The notes: generated by a model not told the origin, from the sequence alone. A DNA stretch of 64,000 bases from DASSUW01 sp963789005 (GCA_963789005.1 CAWBIZ010000015.1:310001-374000), one strand, 5' to 3'. Positions 42,287 to 51,336 are shown, counted from the first letter of the stretch. Made by a program: numbers and translations.

Positions 42287-44460
42287 CACAGTCCCACGAT
42301 GTGGTCGGGCCGGATCGGCACGCGGGTGAGCGCCGCGCCGGTGGCCGCCCGGACCGCGGCGACGACCGCCGGGGTGGAGGAGATGGTCGGCGGCTCGCCG
42401 ACGCCGCGCAGGCCGTAGGGCGCCTCGGGGTCGGCCAGCTCGAGCACCTCGAGCGCGACCGGCGGCATGTCGAGCACGGTCGGGATCAGGTAGTCGGTGA
42501 ACGACGCGTTGCGCACCTCGCCGTCGACGACCTGGATCTCCTCCATCAGCGCCAGCCCGAGCCCCTGCGCGATGCCGCCCTCGATCTGCCCCTCGACCGC
42601 CTGCGGATTGATCGCCTTGCCGACGTCCTGCGCGGTCGCGATCTCGACCACGCGGACGAGCCCGAGCTCGGTGTCGACGTCGACGATCGCGCGGTGGGCG
42701 GCGAACGCGAACTGGACGTGTGCGTCGCCCTGGCCCTTCTCGTCGAGCGGGAACGTGGGGCGATGGTGGTGCTCGCGCGTGACGTCGATCGGGTCGTCGC
42801 CGATCAGGTCGACGAGGTCGCCCGTCCCGCGGCGCTCGAGCTCGTCCCGCACGGCCTCGCACGCGAGCTTGACCGCGCCGCCCGTCATGTACGTCTGGCG
42901 CGAGGCCGAGGAGGAGCCGGCCGAGCCGACCGCGGTGTCGGCGGGCAGCACGAGCACACGCTCGACGCCGAGCTCGTGGCGCGCGATCTGCTCCTGCACG
43001 GTCACGAGGCCCTGACCGACTTCGGCGGCCGCCGTGTGGACCTCGACGAGCGGCTCTCCGCCCGCGACCGACAGCCGCACGCGGGCCGTGGAGTAGTCGT
43101 CGAAGCCCTCGGAGTAGCCGACGTTCTTGAACCCCACGGCGTAGCCGACGCCGCGCCGGACGCCCTCGCCGCGGGTGGTGTTGGAGTGCCCGCCCGGGAA
43201 GCCTCCGGGGTCGTGCGGCGTCGGCCGGCCGGCGATGCTGTCGAGCAGCTGCTCGACCGGGGCGGGCGAGTTGATCGTGGCGCCCGTGGGGAGCTGCGAG
43301 CCCTGCGACATCGCGTTGCGGCGCCGCAGCTCGAGCGGGTCGAGCCCCAGCGCGGCGGCCAGCTTGTCCATCTGCGCCTCGTGCGCGAAGCAGGTCTGGA
43401 CGGCGCCGAAGCCGCGCATCGCGCCGCACGGCGGGTTGTCCGTGTAGACGACGTACGAGTCGATCAGCGCGTTCGGCACGTCGTAGGGCCCGGCGGCGAA
43501 GCAGGCGGCGTTCGAGCAGACCGCCGTCGAGCTCGAGGCGTACGCGCCGCCGTCGAGGAGGATCCGGCACTTGACGTAGACCAGCTTGCCGTCGCGGGAC
43601 GCGCCGTGCTCGTAGCGCATCCGGGCGGGGTGGCGGTGCACGTGGCCGAAGAACGACTCCTCGCGCCCGTACATCATCTTCACCGGCTTGCCGGTGTGGA
43701 GGGCGAGCAGGCAGGCGTGGACCTGCATCGACAGGTCCTCGCGGGCGCCGAACGCGCCGCCGACGCCGCCGAGCGTGATCCGGACCTTCTCCGGCGGCAG
43801 GTCGAGGCTGGCCGCTACCTGGTCGCGGTCGACGTGCAGCCATTGGGTGGAGACGAAGAGGTCGACGCCGCCGTCCTCGGCCGGCACCGCGAGGCCCGAC
43901 TCGGGCCCCAGGAAGGCCTGGTCCTGCATGCCGACCTCGTACTCGCCGGTGACCACGATGTCGGCCGTGGCGTCCGGGTCGCCGTGCTCGATGTGCACGT
44001 GGCGCAGGAGGTTGCCGCCGGGGTGGAGGGGATCGGCGTCGGCGGCCGCTTCCGGGTCGGTGACGGGTGTCAGCGGCTCGAACTCGACCTCGATCTGGGC
44101 GGCGGCGTGGCGCGCGGTCTCGGGGTGGTCGGCGGCGACGATCGCGATCGCCTCGCCCTGGTAGCGGACCTGGTCGATCGCAAGCACCGGCTGGTCAGGG
44201 ATCTCGAGGCCATAGGTCTTGCGCCCCGGCACGTCGTCGTGGGTGAGCACGGCGTGGACGCCGCGGACCGCGAGCGCGGGGCCGAGGTTGACCTCCTTGA
44301 TCCGCGCGCGTGGATGCGGGCTGCGCAGCGTCGCTCCCCACAGCATCCCGTCAGCCCACAGGTCGGACGAGTACGCGAAGTCGCCCTTGACCTTGGGAAT
44401 CCCGTCGGGGCGGCGGACGCTCTCGCCGATGCCGCCGCGGGGTGGGGCTTCGATCGTCAT
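42286..44460 (-). CDS. Xanthine dehydrogenase, molybdopterin-binding subunit
   Basis: 724 aa. It oxidises hypoxanthine and xanthine to urate at a Mo-pterin centre. Typical elements: RRPDGIPKVKGDFAYSSDLW, VRYQGEAIAIVAADHPETAR, GVGGAFGAREDLSMQVHACL, AMRGFGAVQTCFAHEAQMDK (family Arg), EVGQGLVTVQEQIARHELG and the C-terminal GLRGVGEPPTISSTPAVVAA with the catalytic Glu (GVGEP). The context of deaminases and uricase supports xanthine rather than CO or aldehyde as substrate. ATG 44460 overlaps the deaminase stop. Confidence 0.93.
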   Translation of the reverse strand: MTIEAPPRGGIGESVRRPDGIPKVKGDFAYSSDLWADGMLWGATLRSPHPRARIKEVNLGPALAVRGVHAVLTHDDVPGRKTYGLEIPDQPVLAIDQVRYQGEAIAIVAADHPETARHAAAQIEVEFEPLTPVTDPEAAADADPLHPGGNLLRHVHIEHGDPDATADIVVTGEYEVGMQDQAFLGPESGLAVPAEDGGVDLFVSTQWLHVDRDQVAASLDLPPEKVRITLGGVGGAFGAREDLSMQVHACLLALHTGKPVKMMYGREESFFGHVHRHPARMRYEHGASRDGKLVYVKCRILLDGGAYASSSTAVCSNAACFAAGPYDVPNALIDSYVVYTDNPPCGAMRGFGAVQTCFAHEAQMDKLAAALGLDPLELRRRNAMSQGSQLPTGATINSPAPVEQLLDSIAGRPTPHDPGGFPGGHSNTTRGEGVRRGVGYAVGFKNVGYSEGFDDYSTARVRLSVAGGEPLVEVHTAAAEVGQGLVTVQEQIARHELGVERVLVLPADTAVGSAGSSSASRQTYMTGGAVKLACEAVRDELERRGTGDLVDLIGDDPIDVTREHHHRPTFPLDEKGQGDAHVQFAFAAHRAIVDVDTELGLVRVVEIATAQDVGKAINPQAVEGQIEGGIAQGLGLALMEEIQVVDGEVRNASFTDYLIPTVLDMPPVALEVLELADPEAPYGLRGVGEPPTISSTPAVVAAVRAATGAALTRVPIRPDHIVGL

Positions 44461-45815
44461 ACGGCCACCTCTTGGAGCTTGCGTGATGCGCGCGCCAGAT
44501 CGCGGGCGATCTCGTCCTCGTCGCCGGTCGTCAGGCGGCCGTGCTCGATCACCGGCTTGCCGCCGACGAGCAGCGCGTCGACTAGCGGGCGCGGGCCGAG
44601 CACGAGCGCCGCCACCGGGTCGGCGATGCCCGCGTGGTCGATCCCGTCGAGCCGCCACAGCGCGACGTCGGCAAGCTTGCCGGCCTCGAGCGAGCCGATC
44701 TCGGTGTCACGGCCCAGGCAGCGGGCGCCGTGGATCGTGCCGAGCGTGAGCGCCTCGCGCGCGGTCAGCGCCTGCGGGCCGCCGGCCGCGCGCGCCATCA
44801 GCAGCGCCTGGCGCAGCTCGCCTCCCAGCTCCCCGGCCTCGTTGGAGGCGGGCCCGTCGACCCCGAGGCCGACCGGCGCGCCGGCCGCCGTGAGCGCCGC
44901 GACGGGCGCGATGCCCGCGCCGAGCCGGGCGTTCGAGGACGGGCAGTGCGCGACGCCGGTGCCGGTCTCCCCGAAGCGGCGGATCTCGCGCTCGTCGAGG
45001 TGCACGCAGTGGGCGAGCCAGACGTCGTCGCCGAGCCAGCCCAGCTCCTCCAGGTACTCGACGGGGCGGACGCCGAACAGCTCGAGGCAGAACGCTTCCT
45101 CGTCGAGTGTCTCGGCCATGTGGGTGTGGAGGCGGACATCGCGTTCGCGGGCGAAGGTCGCGGTCTCCGCCATCAGCTCCTTGGTGACGCTGAACGGCGA
45201 GCAGGGAGCGAGCGCGACGCGGACCATCGCGTCGGGGGCAGGGTCGTGGAAGCGGTCGATCGCCTCGGCGCAGGCGGTGAGGATGGTGTCGCGGTCCTCG
45301 GTGACCTCGTCGGGCGGCAGGCCGCCCTGGGAGCGCCCGAGGTCCATCGAGCCGCGGCAGGGGTGGAAGCGGACATGGAGGTCGCGGGCCGCTTCCACCT
45401 CGACCTCGAGCAGGTCCTTGGCGTGCTGCGGGAACACGTAGTGGTGGTCGGTGCTCGTGCTGCACCCGGAGCGCATGAGCGCGGCGAGGCCGGCGCGGGC
45501 GGCGGCGCGCTCGATGTCCGCGTCGACGCGGGCCCAGGTCGGGTACAGCTCCTGCAGCCACTCGAACAGCGTCGCCTGCTGGGCGAGGCCGCGGGTGGCC
45601 CACTGATAGAGGTGGTGGTGGCAGTTGACGAGGCCGGGGGTGGCGAGGCAGCCGCTCGCGTCGATGCGGGGTCCGTCGTGACCGGTCGGCGGGGAACCCT
45701 CGCCGACGGCCTCGATGCGACCGTCGGCGACCACGATGTGGCCCTCCGCGTACTCGGTCCCCGCGGCGTCGACCGTGGCGATCGCGCAGTGCTCGATGAC
45801 GAGGCGGTCGGTCAT
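44457..45815 (-). CDS. 8-oxoguanine/guanine deaminase (amidohydrolase)
   Basis: 452 aa. Amidohydrolase with LVNCHHHLYQWATRGLAQQA, the STSTDHHYVFPQHAKDLLEV block, RLHTHMAETLDEEAFCLELF, WLAHCVHLDEREIRRF and LGVDGPASNEAGELGGELRQ. This matches the 8-oxoguanine deaminase (hydroxydechloroatrazine hydrolase-like) subgroup, which also occurs in purine operons where guanine deamination to xanthine is expected. ATG 45815 overlaps the [2Fe-2S] subunit stop and its stop overlaps the Mo subunit. Confidence 0.88.
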   Translation of the reverse strand: MTDRLVIEHCAIATVDAAGTEYAEGHIVVADGRIEAVGEGSPPTGHDGPRIDASGCLATPGLVNCHHHLYQWATRGLAQQATLFEWLQELYPTWARVDADIERAAARAGLAALMRSGCSTSTDHHYVFPQHAKDLLEVEVEAARDLHVRFHPCRGSMDLGRSQGGLPPDEVTEDRDTILTACAEAIDRFHDPAPDAMVRVALAPCSPFSVTKELMAETATFARERDVRLHTHMAETLDEEAFCLELFGVRPVEYLEELGWLGDDVWLAHCVHLDEREIRRFGETGTGVAHCPSSNARLGAGIAPVAALTAAGAPVGLGVDGPASNEAGELGGELRQALLMARAAGGPQALTAREALTLGTIHGARCLGRDTEIGSLEAGKLADVALWRLDGIDHAGIADPVAALVLGPRPLVDALLVGGKPVIEHGRLTTGDEDEIARDLARASRKLQEVAV

Positions 45816-46273
45816 CGGGTGGCCGCCAGGCGAACCGCGTCGAGGATCTTCTCGTAGCCCGTGCAGCGGCACAGGTTCCCCGCCAGCGCCTCGCGGATCT
45901 CGGGGTCGGTGGGGTCCGGCTTGCGGGCGAGCAGATCGTGGGTGGCGACGATCAGCCCGGGCGTGCAGAAGCCGCATTGCACGGCGCCGGCCTCCACGAA
46001 CGCCTCCTGGATCGGGTGCAGCTCGTCCTCGCTCGGGGCCAGCCCCTCGACGGTGACGATCTCGCGCCCCTCGGCCTGGCCGGCGAGCACGAGGCAGGAG
46101 CACACCAGCTCGCCGTCGAGGTAGATCGAGCATGAGCCGCACTCACCCTGCTCGCAGGCGTTCTTCGAGCCCGGGAGCCCGAGCCGCTCGCGCAGCACGT
46201 GCAGCAGGCTCTCGCCCTCCCACAGGCCGTCGACCTCGCGGGCCTCGCCGTTGATCGTGCAGGTCAGCCTCAT
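45812..46273 (-). CDS. Xanthine dehydrogenase, [2Fe-2S] subunit
   Basis: 153 aa. Plant-type ferredoxin half with GSKNACEQGECGSCSIYLDG and VCSCLVLAG, then the helical half with GAVQCGFCTPGLIVATHDLL and AGNLCRCTGYEKI, giving the two [2Fe-2S] centres that pass electrons from Mo to FAD. ATG 46273 overlaps the FAD-subunit stop by 4 nt. Confidence 0.96.
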   Translation of the reverse strand: MRLTCTINGEAREVDGLWEGESLLHVLRERLGLPGSKNACEQGECGSCSIYLDGELVCSCLVLAGQAEGREIVTVEGLAPSEDELHPIQEAFVEAGAVQCGFCTPGLIVATHDLLARKPDPTDPEIREALAGNLCRCTGYEKILDAVRLAATR

Positions 46274-47109
46274 GCCCACGCCCACTTCAGCGTTCGCCGG
46301 GCCATGACGGCGAGCGCGTGACGGCGGTAGGCGGCGCTGCCGCGCTGGTCGTCGATCGGAGCGGCGGCCTGCGCCACCAGCTCGCCGAAGCGGCCGAGCG
46401 CCTCGTCGTCGATGGCGGTCCGGTTCTCCCAATCGAGCCGGTCGGCGATGAAGTTCTCGGCCTCGCGCGCGCGTCTTGGCGTGGGCGCGGCCGAGCCGAG
46501 GCAGGTGCCGACGGTGCGCTCCTCGTCGTCGAGCGCGATCGCGAACGAGCAGACGGCGATCACCATCGCGTTGCGCGTGCCGATCTTGCTGAACTGCTGG
46601 CCGCCCTTCGCGGGAGCGACCGCGAACCCCGCGATCAGCTCGTCGGGCTCGAGCACGTTCTGCTTCGGGCCGGTCACGAACTCCTCGATGTCGACGCTGC
46701 GCGTGCCGCGGGTCGACGCGAGCTGGATACGTGCGTTCGACGCGTACAGCGGCGGGAGAGCATCCCCGGCGGGAGACGACGAGCCGAGGTTCCCGCCGAT
46801 CGTCCCGCGATTGCGGATCTGCGGCGAGCCGACCGTGCGAGAGGCTATCGCGAGCCCCGGGAGCCGGTCCCCGAGCTCGGCGATCGCGCGCGTGTACGTG
46901 ACGCCGGCACCGACTCGCAGCACGCCGTCGTCGGGCCCATGCTCGGTCAGCTCGCGCACGCGCGTGAGATCGAGGATCGCTTCCGGCCGCGCCCGAGCGA
47001 AGTTCATCTCCACCATCACGTCCGTCCCGCCCCACAGCGGCATGGCGTCGGGCCGGGAGGCCTTGGCCTCCAGCGCCTCGTCCCACGTCTCGGGCTGCAG
47101 GAGCTCCAT
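46270..47109 (-). CDS. Xanthine dehydrogenase, FAD-binding subunit
   Basis: 279 aa CO-dehydrogenase-flavoprotein-like subunit. PLWGGTDVMVEMNFARARPE near the start, VGAGVTYTRAIAEL, and RNRGTIGGNLGSSSPAGDAL bind FAD; a C-terminal domain follows. It heads the six-gene operon on the minus strand. The 51 bp between it and the divergent tRNA-His must hold its promoter. ATG 47109. Confidence 0.94.
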   Translation of the reverse strand: MELLQPETWDEALEAKASRPDAMPLWGGTDVMVEMNFARARPEAILDLTRVRELTEHGPDDGVLRVGAGVTYTRAIAELGDRLPGLAIASRTVGSPQIRNRGTIGGNLGSSSPAGDALPPLYASNARIQLASTRGTRSVDIEEFVTGPKQNVLEPDELIAGFAVAPAKGGQQFSKIGTRNAMVIAVCSFAIALDDEERTVGTCLGSAAPTPRRAREAENFIADRLDWENRTAIDDEALGRFGELVAQAAAPIDDQRGSAAYRRHALAVMARRTLKWAWA

Positions 47110-47160
47110 CCGCCGATGATATTCGCCCCCCGGATCGCCGCTAGACTCGGCACCGCGCTT

Positions 47161-47234
47161 GGTGGGCGTAGCTCAGTTGGTAGAGCTCCGGGTTGTGGTC
47201 CCGGCGGTCGCGGGTTCGAATCCCGTCGCTCACC
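47161..47234 (+). tRNA. tRNA-His (anticodon GTG)
   Basis: Acceptor GTGGGCG (47162-47168) pairs with CGCTCAC (47227-47233, one G-T pair); an extra G at 47161 opposite C 47234 is the G-1 typical of tRNA-His. Anticodon stem CCGGG/CCCGG with loop TTGTGGT gives GTG. T arm CGCGGG-TTCGAAT-CCCGTC. TAGACT at 47142-47147 could be its -10. Confidence 0.97.
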
Positions 47235-47693
47235 CCTCACGGATCGCCCGTAAATCGCACGGATCGGCGGGGCGACTTAGGCTCGACGCTCGTGGCCCGC
47301 TCGGCGTCGGCGTCGAGCAGTTCCTGCTGGACCGCGCCGATGCCGCGGCCGATGAGGAGGACGCCGTCTGGTGCCCAACGGGGGCGGGTCGCGTTCGCCG
47401 GAGGACCGGTGCCGAGGAGTTCCACCGGTTCTCGCTCTGGACGATGACCGCACGGGGCACCCGGCCCGGCCACGACGCAGTCCGATGCGTGACACCCCCC
47501 CAACCTATTGAGGGCTCCCGCGTTCAACAGGGGGCAGAATGCAACGGGCCATGAAGCGACCGATCAGGACGGCGGGAGGTCGCGAGCAGGTGGCTTAGCG
47601 CACGGATGCCGAGTAAGTGCGACGCCGAGCGGGAGGGACCTCCTGGCGCTCTCGGTCGTCGACCGTCCGAGTTTCACCGATGGGGGGAGAACG
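47235..47693. other. Long intergenic region with an orphan coding-like stretch
   Basis: 459 bp with no complete gene. Bases about 47282-47480 read on the plus strand as GPLGVGVEQFLLDRADAAAD, then AVWCPTGAGRVRRRTGAEEF and HRFSLWTMTARGTRPGHDAV, with strong third-position GC but no start codon, so a gene relic is likely. The rest (47480-47693) shows nothing but the leader and ribosome site of the isomerase-like gene. Confidence 0.5.
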
Positions 47694-48608
47694 ATGAGGG
47701 CAGCAATGAGCCGCGGACGGATCGTCCGTGGCGTCGCCGTCGCCGCTCTGGCGACGTGCATAGTCTTGAGCGCCGCGGGTGCTGCGACCGCGCAATCGCG
47801 GGACTGCGCAGGCCGGGGCGTACCGACGAGCAAGATCTCGATCCAGCTCTGGACGTTCGCCGAGTACGTGGGCTTCGGCGCCGACGCGGCGACGATCGCG
47901 CGGCTCGAGGAGGTGCTGAGCAACCTGAGCGAGATGGGCTACCGCAACGTCGAGCCGTTCACGCTCAGCGGCCTGAGCGCGGAGGCGTACCGGGCGTTGC
48001 TCGACAAGTACGGGCTGAAGGCGTCCGCACGCCACGTAGATGTCGGCACGCCGCAGAACCCGGCGAACCTCGAGCAGATCCTCGCCGACGACCGGACGCT
48101 GGGCATCAAGTTCTTCGGCTCCGGTGGCACGCCGAACTACGCCACGGAAGCCGAGTGGATCGCCTACGCGGAGTACTTGAACGGGCTCGGCGAGCAGGCG
48201 CGTAAGGCCGGGCAGACGCTGATGGTGCACAACCACAACTGGGAGTTCCAGCGCGTCTTCGGCGACCGGACGGCATTCGACATACTCATGGAGCACACCG
48301 ACCCGCGGAACGTGGTCTTCCAACTCGACCTGTACTGGGCGACGTTCGGAGGCGCCGACCCCGTCGAGCTGCTCGAGCGCTACGGCAACCGTATCCAGCT
48401 CTTCCACGTCAAGGACATGCGCGGCAGTGACCGGCGGATCGAGATCGTCGGCGAGGGGATCATCGACTTCCCGGAGATCTTCGCGGCCTCCAAGGGGCCG
48501 GTGAGGTACTACGTCGTCGAGCACGACCCGCGCTTCGGCGACCCGACGTTCGACCCGTTCGAGGCCGCTGAGAAGGGCTTCGACTATCTCGACTGCGTGA
48601 CGTTCTGA
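47694..48608 (+). CDS. Exported sugar phosphate isomerase/epimerase-like protein (TIM barrel)
   Basis: 304 aa. N-terminal signal peptide (residues 5-36, VAVAALATCIVLSAAGAATA then QS) before an AP-endonuclease-2/xylose-isomerase-like barrel: KISIQLWTFAEYVGF, LMVHNHNWEFQRVFGD, FQLDLYWATFGGADPVELLE, QLFHVKDMRGSDRRI and YVVEHDPR, with metal-ligand Glu, His, Asp in expected places. Export is unusual for this family. ATG 47694 is preceded by GGGGGAGA. It probably acts on extracellular sugars, next to a secreted sugar dehydrogenase. Confidence 0.87.
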   Translation: MRAAMSRGRIVRGVAVAALATCIVLSAAGAATAQSRDCAGRGVPTSKISIQLWTFAEYVGFGADAATIARLEEVLSNLSEMGYRNVEPFTLSGLSAEAYRALLDKYGLKASARHVDVGTPQNPANLEQILADDRTLGIKFFGSGGTPNYATEAEWIAYAEYLNGLGEQARKAGQTLMVHNHNWEFQRVFGDRTAFDILMEHTDPRNVVFQLDLYWATFGGADPVELLERYGNRIQLFHVKDMRGSDRRIEIVGEGIIDFPEIFAASKGPVRYYVVEHDPRFGDPTFDPFEAAEKGFDYLDCVTF

Positions 48609-48616
48609 GCGCGTGT

Positions 48617-48654
48617 GGCGGGAGGGCTCCCAAGACCGGGATGCCCTCCCCGCC
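48617..48654 (+). terminator. Hairpin between isomerase-like and sugar dehydrogenase genes
   Basis: GGCGGGAGGGC (48617-48627) pairs with GCCCTCCCCGCC (48643-48654) with one bulged base and a 15-nt loop, 9 nt after the stop codon. It may terminate or attenuate transcription between the two genes. Confidence 0.6.
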
Positions 48655-48703
48655 GCGCGCCACCCAGCTCAATGAGCACAGCCCCACACGAGGAGGAGAC
48701 AGC

Positions 48704-50797
48704 GTGCGAACCGCACGAGTATTGATCGCCGTCGCCGGCATGCTGGCGGTCTGGGCCTGCCCGTCGGTCGCCGCGGCCCAGACGCCGCCGCCTGACTCGC
48801 AATTCCAGAAGGTCGTCATCGACGACTCGCCAGGTGAGCCGATGGACCTGGCCGTCCTGCCGGATGGCCGCGTGCTGCACGTCACGCGCCAGGGCCATGT
48901 CTGGCTGCACGATCCGGACACCGGCCTGAAGACGCTCGCCGCTCAGCTTGACGTGTACCAGCACGACGAGGAGGGCCTCCAGAGCATCGCGCTCGACCCG
49001 AACTTCGAGCGGAACGGGTGGATCTACCTGTACTACTCGCCGCCGCTCGACACTCCCGTCGACGACCCGGCGACCCCGACCGTGAACGAGGGCGACGCGC
49101 CCGAGTTCGGCACGCCGGAGCAGTTCGCCGCGTTCGAGGGCGTCATCCGCCTCTCGCGGTTCCAGTGGGACGAGCGCACGGACACCGTCGATCTCGGCTC
49201 GGAGGAGCAGATCCTCGACGTGCCGGTCGACCGCGGCATCTGCTGCCACGTCGGCGGGGACATCGTCTTCGACGGCGACGGCAACCTGTACCTCTCGACC
49301 GGGGACGACACCAACCCGTTCCAGTCGGACGGGTACGCGCCGATCGACGAGCGTGTGGGCCGCAACCCGGCGTTCGACGCGCAGCGCACGGCCGCGAACA
49401 CGAACGACCTGCGCGGCAAGATCCTGCGGATCACGCCCACAGAGGGCGGCGGCTACACGATCCCCGAGGGCAACCTCTTCGAGGACGCGGACCCGCTGAC
49501 GCTCCCGGAGATCTACCTGATGGGACTCCGGAACCCGTTCCGGATCGAGTACAACGTCGAAGAGGGCGAGCTCTATGTGGCCGACTACTCCCCGGACGCC
49601 CAGACCGCGAATCCGCTGCGCGGTCCGGCCGGCCAGGGCAAGTGGTTCATCGCCACCGAGCCCGGCAACTACGGTTGGCCCTACTGCGCGACGGCCGAGC
49701 TGCCGTACGTCGACTACAACTTCGCCACAGGCGTGTCGGGTGCGCCGTTCGACTGCGACAACCCGGTCAACGAGTCACCGAACAACACGGGGCTCACCGA
49801 TCTGCCGGCGGTCACGCAGCCGCAGGTCTGGTACAGCTACGGGCCGTCGGCGCAGTTCCCGGAGCTCGAGACCGGCGGCATCGGCCCGATGGCCGGCCCG
49901 GCGTACCAGTTCGACCGCAAGACGACGCGCGGCCGCAACCCGACCGCGTGGCCGGCGTACTACGACAACGTCCCGCTCTTCTATGAGTGGACGCGCGACT
50001 ACATCAAGGAGTTCCGGCTCGATGCGAGCCGGACCGAGGTGGCCGACATCAACGACGTGCTCGCGTCGTTCGACCTCCAGAACCCGATGGACATCGAGTT
50101 CGGGCCGGACGGCTCGTTGTACGTGCTCAACTACGGCAACGGGTTCTTCGGCCAGAACCAGCCCGGCGCCGAGCTCGTCCGGATCGACTACCTGGGTGCC
50201 AGCGGCAACTTCGCTCCGACCGTGAGCATCGACGCCGACGAGACGAACGGGCTCGCTCCGCTCACGGTCAGCTTCACGAGCGACGTGAGCGACCGCGAGA
50301 ACCAGAGGCTCCGCTACGAGTGGGACTTCAACGCGGACGGCAGGGTCGACTCGCGCGCGCCCAACCCGACCTACACGTTCACCGAGAACGGCGTGTTCAA
50401 CGCGACGCTCAAGGTGACCGACCAGGGTGGGCGCTCCGGGACCGACTACGTCACGATCATCGTCGGCAACACGCCACCGGTCGTGGAGTTCATCACTCCG
50501 CAGGACGGCGACACGTTCGCCTTCGGCGACGCGGTGCCGTTCGAGGTCAGCGTGACGGACGACCAGCCGGTCGACTGCTCGCGCGTGCAGGTGACCTACA
50601 TCCTGGGTCACGACACGCACGGCCACCCGCTGACGACGGCGTTCGGCTGCACCGGCACGATCCAGACCACGTCCGGCGGCCATGACCCCGGCGCGAACCT
50701 CAGCGGCGTCTTCGTCGCCGAGTACACCGACGACCCGGGTGACGGCCTGCCGGCGCTCTCGGGCAGCGACGAGGTGGTGCTCGAGCCGACCGGTTAG
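48704..50797 (+). CDS. Secreted PQQ-dependent sugar (glucose/sorbosone-type) dehydrogenase with PKD domain
   Basis: 697 aa. Signal peptide (about 1-28), a six-bladed GSDH beta-propeller (about 35-500): MDLAVLPDGRVLHVTRQGHV, DEEGLQSIALDPNFERNGWI, GICCHVGGDIVFDGDGNLYL, RGKILRITPTEGGGYTIPEG, and PEIYLMGLRNPFRIEYNVEE. A PKD domain (about 510-595; LRYEWDFNADGRVDS) and a C-terminal beta-domain follow. The CC pair in the propeller is known from this family. GTG 48704 has an AGGAGGAG site. It would oxidise sugars outside the cell, with PQQ or another cofactor. Confidence 0.9.
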   Translation: MRTARVLIAVAGMLAVWACPSVAAAQTPPPDSQFQKVVIDDSPGEPMDLAVLPDGRVLHVTRQGHVWLHDPDTGLKTLAAQLDVYQHDEEGLQSIALDPNFERNGWIYLYYSPPLDTPVDDPATPTVNEGDAPEFGTPEQFAAFEGVIRLSRFQWDERTDTVDLGSEEQILDVPVDRGICCHVGGDIVFDGDGNLYLSTGDDTNPFQSDGYAPIDERVGRNPAFDAQRTAANTNDLRGKILRITPTEGGGYTIPEGNLFEDADPLTLPEIYLMGLRNPFRIEYNVEEGELYVADYSPDAQTANPLRGPAGQGKWFIATEPGNYGWPYCATAELPYVDYNFATGVSGAPFDCDNPVNESPNNTGLTDLPAVTQPQVWYSYGPSAQFPELETGGIGPMAGPAYQFDRKTTRGRNPTAWPAYYDNVPLFYEWTRDYIKEFRLDASRTEVADINDVLASFDLQNPMDIEFGPDGSLYVLNYGNGFFGQNQPGAELVRIDYLGASGNFAPTVSIDADETNGLAPLTVSFTSDVSDRENQRLRYEWDFNADGRVDSRAPNPTYTFTENGVFNATLKVTDQGGRSGTDYVTIIVGNTPPVVEFITPQDGDTFAFGDAVPFEVSVTDDQPVDCSRVQVTYILGHDTHGHPLTTAFGCTGTIQTTSGGHDPGANLSGVFVAEYTDDPGDGLPALSGSDEVVLEPTG

Positions 50798-50810
50798 CGA
50801 TGCTCCATTC

Positions 50811-50840
50811 GGGGGCGCCGCCGCCGCGGCGGCGCCCCCG
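50811..50840 (+). terminator. Very GC-rich perfect hairpin terminator
   Basis: 14-bp inverted repeat with arms GGGGGCGCCGCCGC and GCGGCGGCGCCCCC separated by one base (a working loop of 4-5 nt would leave about 12 pairs), 13 nt after the sugar dehydrogenase stop. There is no T-tract. Confidence 0.75.
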
Positions 50841-50910
50841 GCGACCCATAGAGTCGTCTTGAAACACGCGGCCGCGGCGGCGGGATCGCGGCGCGTCTAG
50901 GCGCACCGGC

Positions 50911-51336
50911 GTGCGGCCCAGAGGCCGCCCGCGCGGTGGGTGGAGGTCCGGCTATAGCGCCAAGGAGTTGATCCGTTCGGGCGCTCTCGGCCACCTCGTC
51001 ACGATCGGCGGTGGCGGGGCTCCGCAGGCGACGTGCGTGTGGGTCGCGGTCGACGGCGATGACCTGCTCACTGCTCATCTGAATCCGCGGCGGCGGAAGG
51101 TCGCCAACATCCGCCGCGACCCGCGGGTGACGGTCTCCTTCGAAGGGAGCACGATCCGGCCGCCCGGCCTGCGCGAGTACCTGGTGGTGCATGGGAAGGC
51201 GGCGATCGAGGAAGGCGCCGCCGCCGAGCTGCTCTAGGAGCTCGCCCACGTCTACCTCGGTCCCGATGTCCGCTTTCCGCCGATGGACGATCCGCCGCTG
51301 GGCGTCCGGCTGGCGGATCGCGGTCCACTCACTTGA
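50911..51336 (+). pseudogene. PPOX-class F420-dependent oxidoreductase, interrupted by an amber codon
   Basis: A split-barrel flavin/F420 reductase: SGALGHLVTIGGGGAPQATC, HLNPRRRKVANIRRDPRVTV and EYLVVHGKAAIEEGAAAELL. An in-frame TAG at 51235-51237 then interrupts it, but the same frame continues ELAHVYLGPDVRFPPMDDPP, the conserved C-terminal segment of the family, to a TGA at 51334. The N-terminus also differs from the family and the last residues are missing, so several lesions have accumulated. The intact family is about 135-145 aa. Confidence 0.8.

Noticed and set aside
41533..45441. Forward 1302-aa open frame opposite the xanthine dehydrogenase operon
   Set aside because: Runs antisense to four recognisable enzymes, with Arg/Ala-rich composition and no motif.
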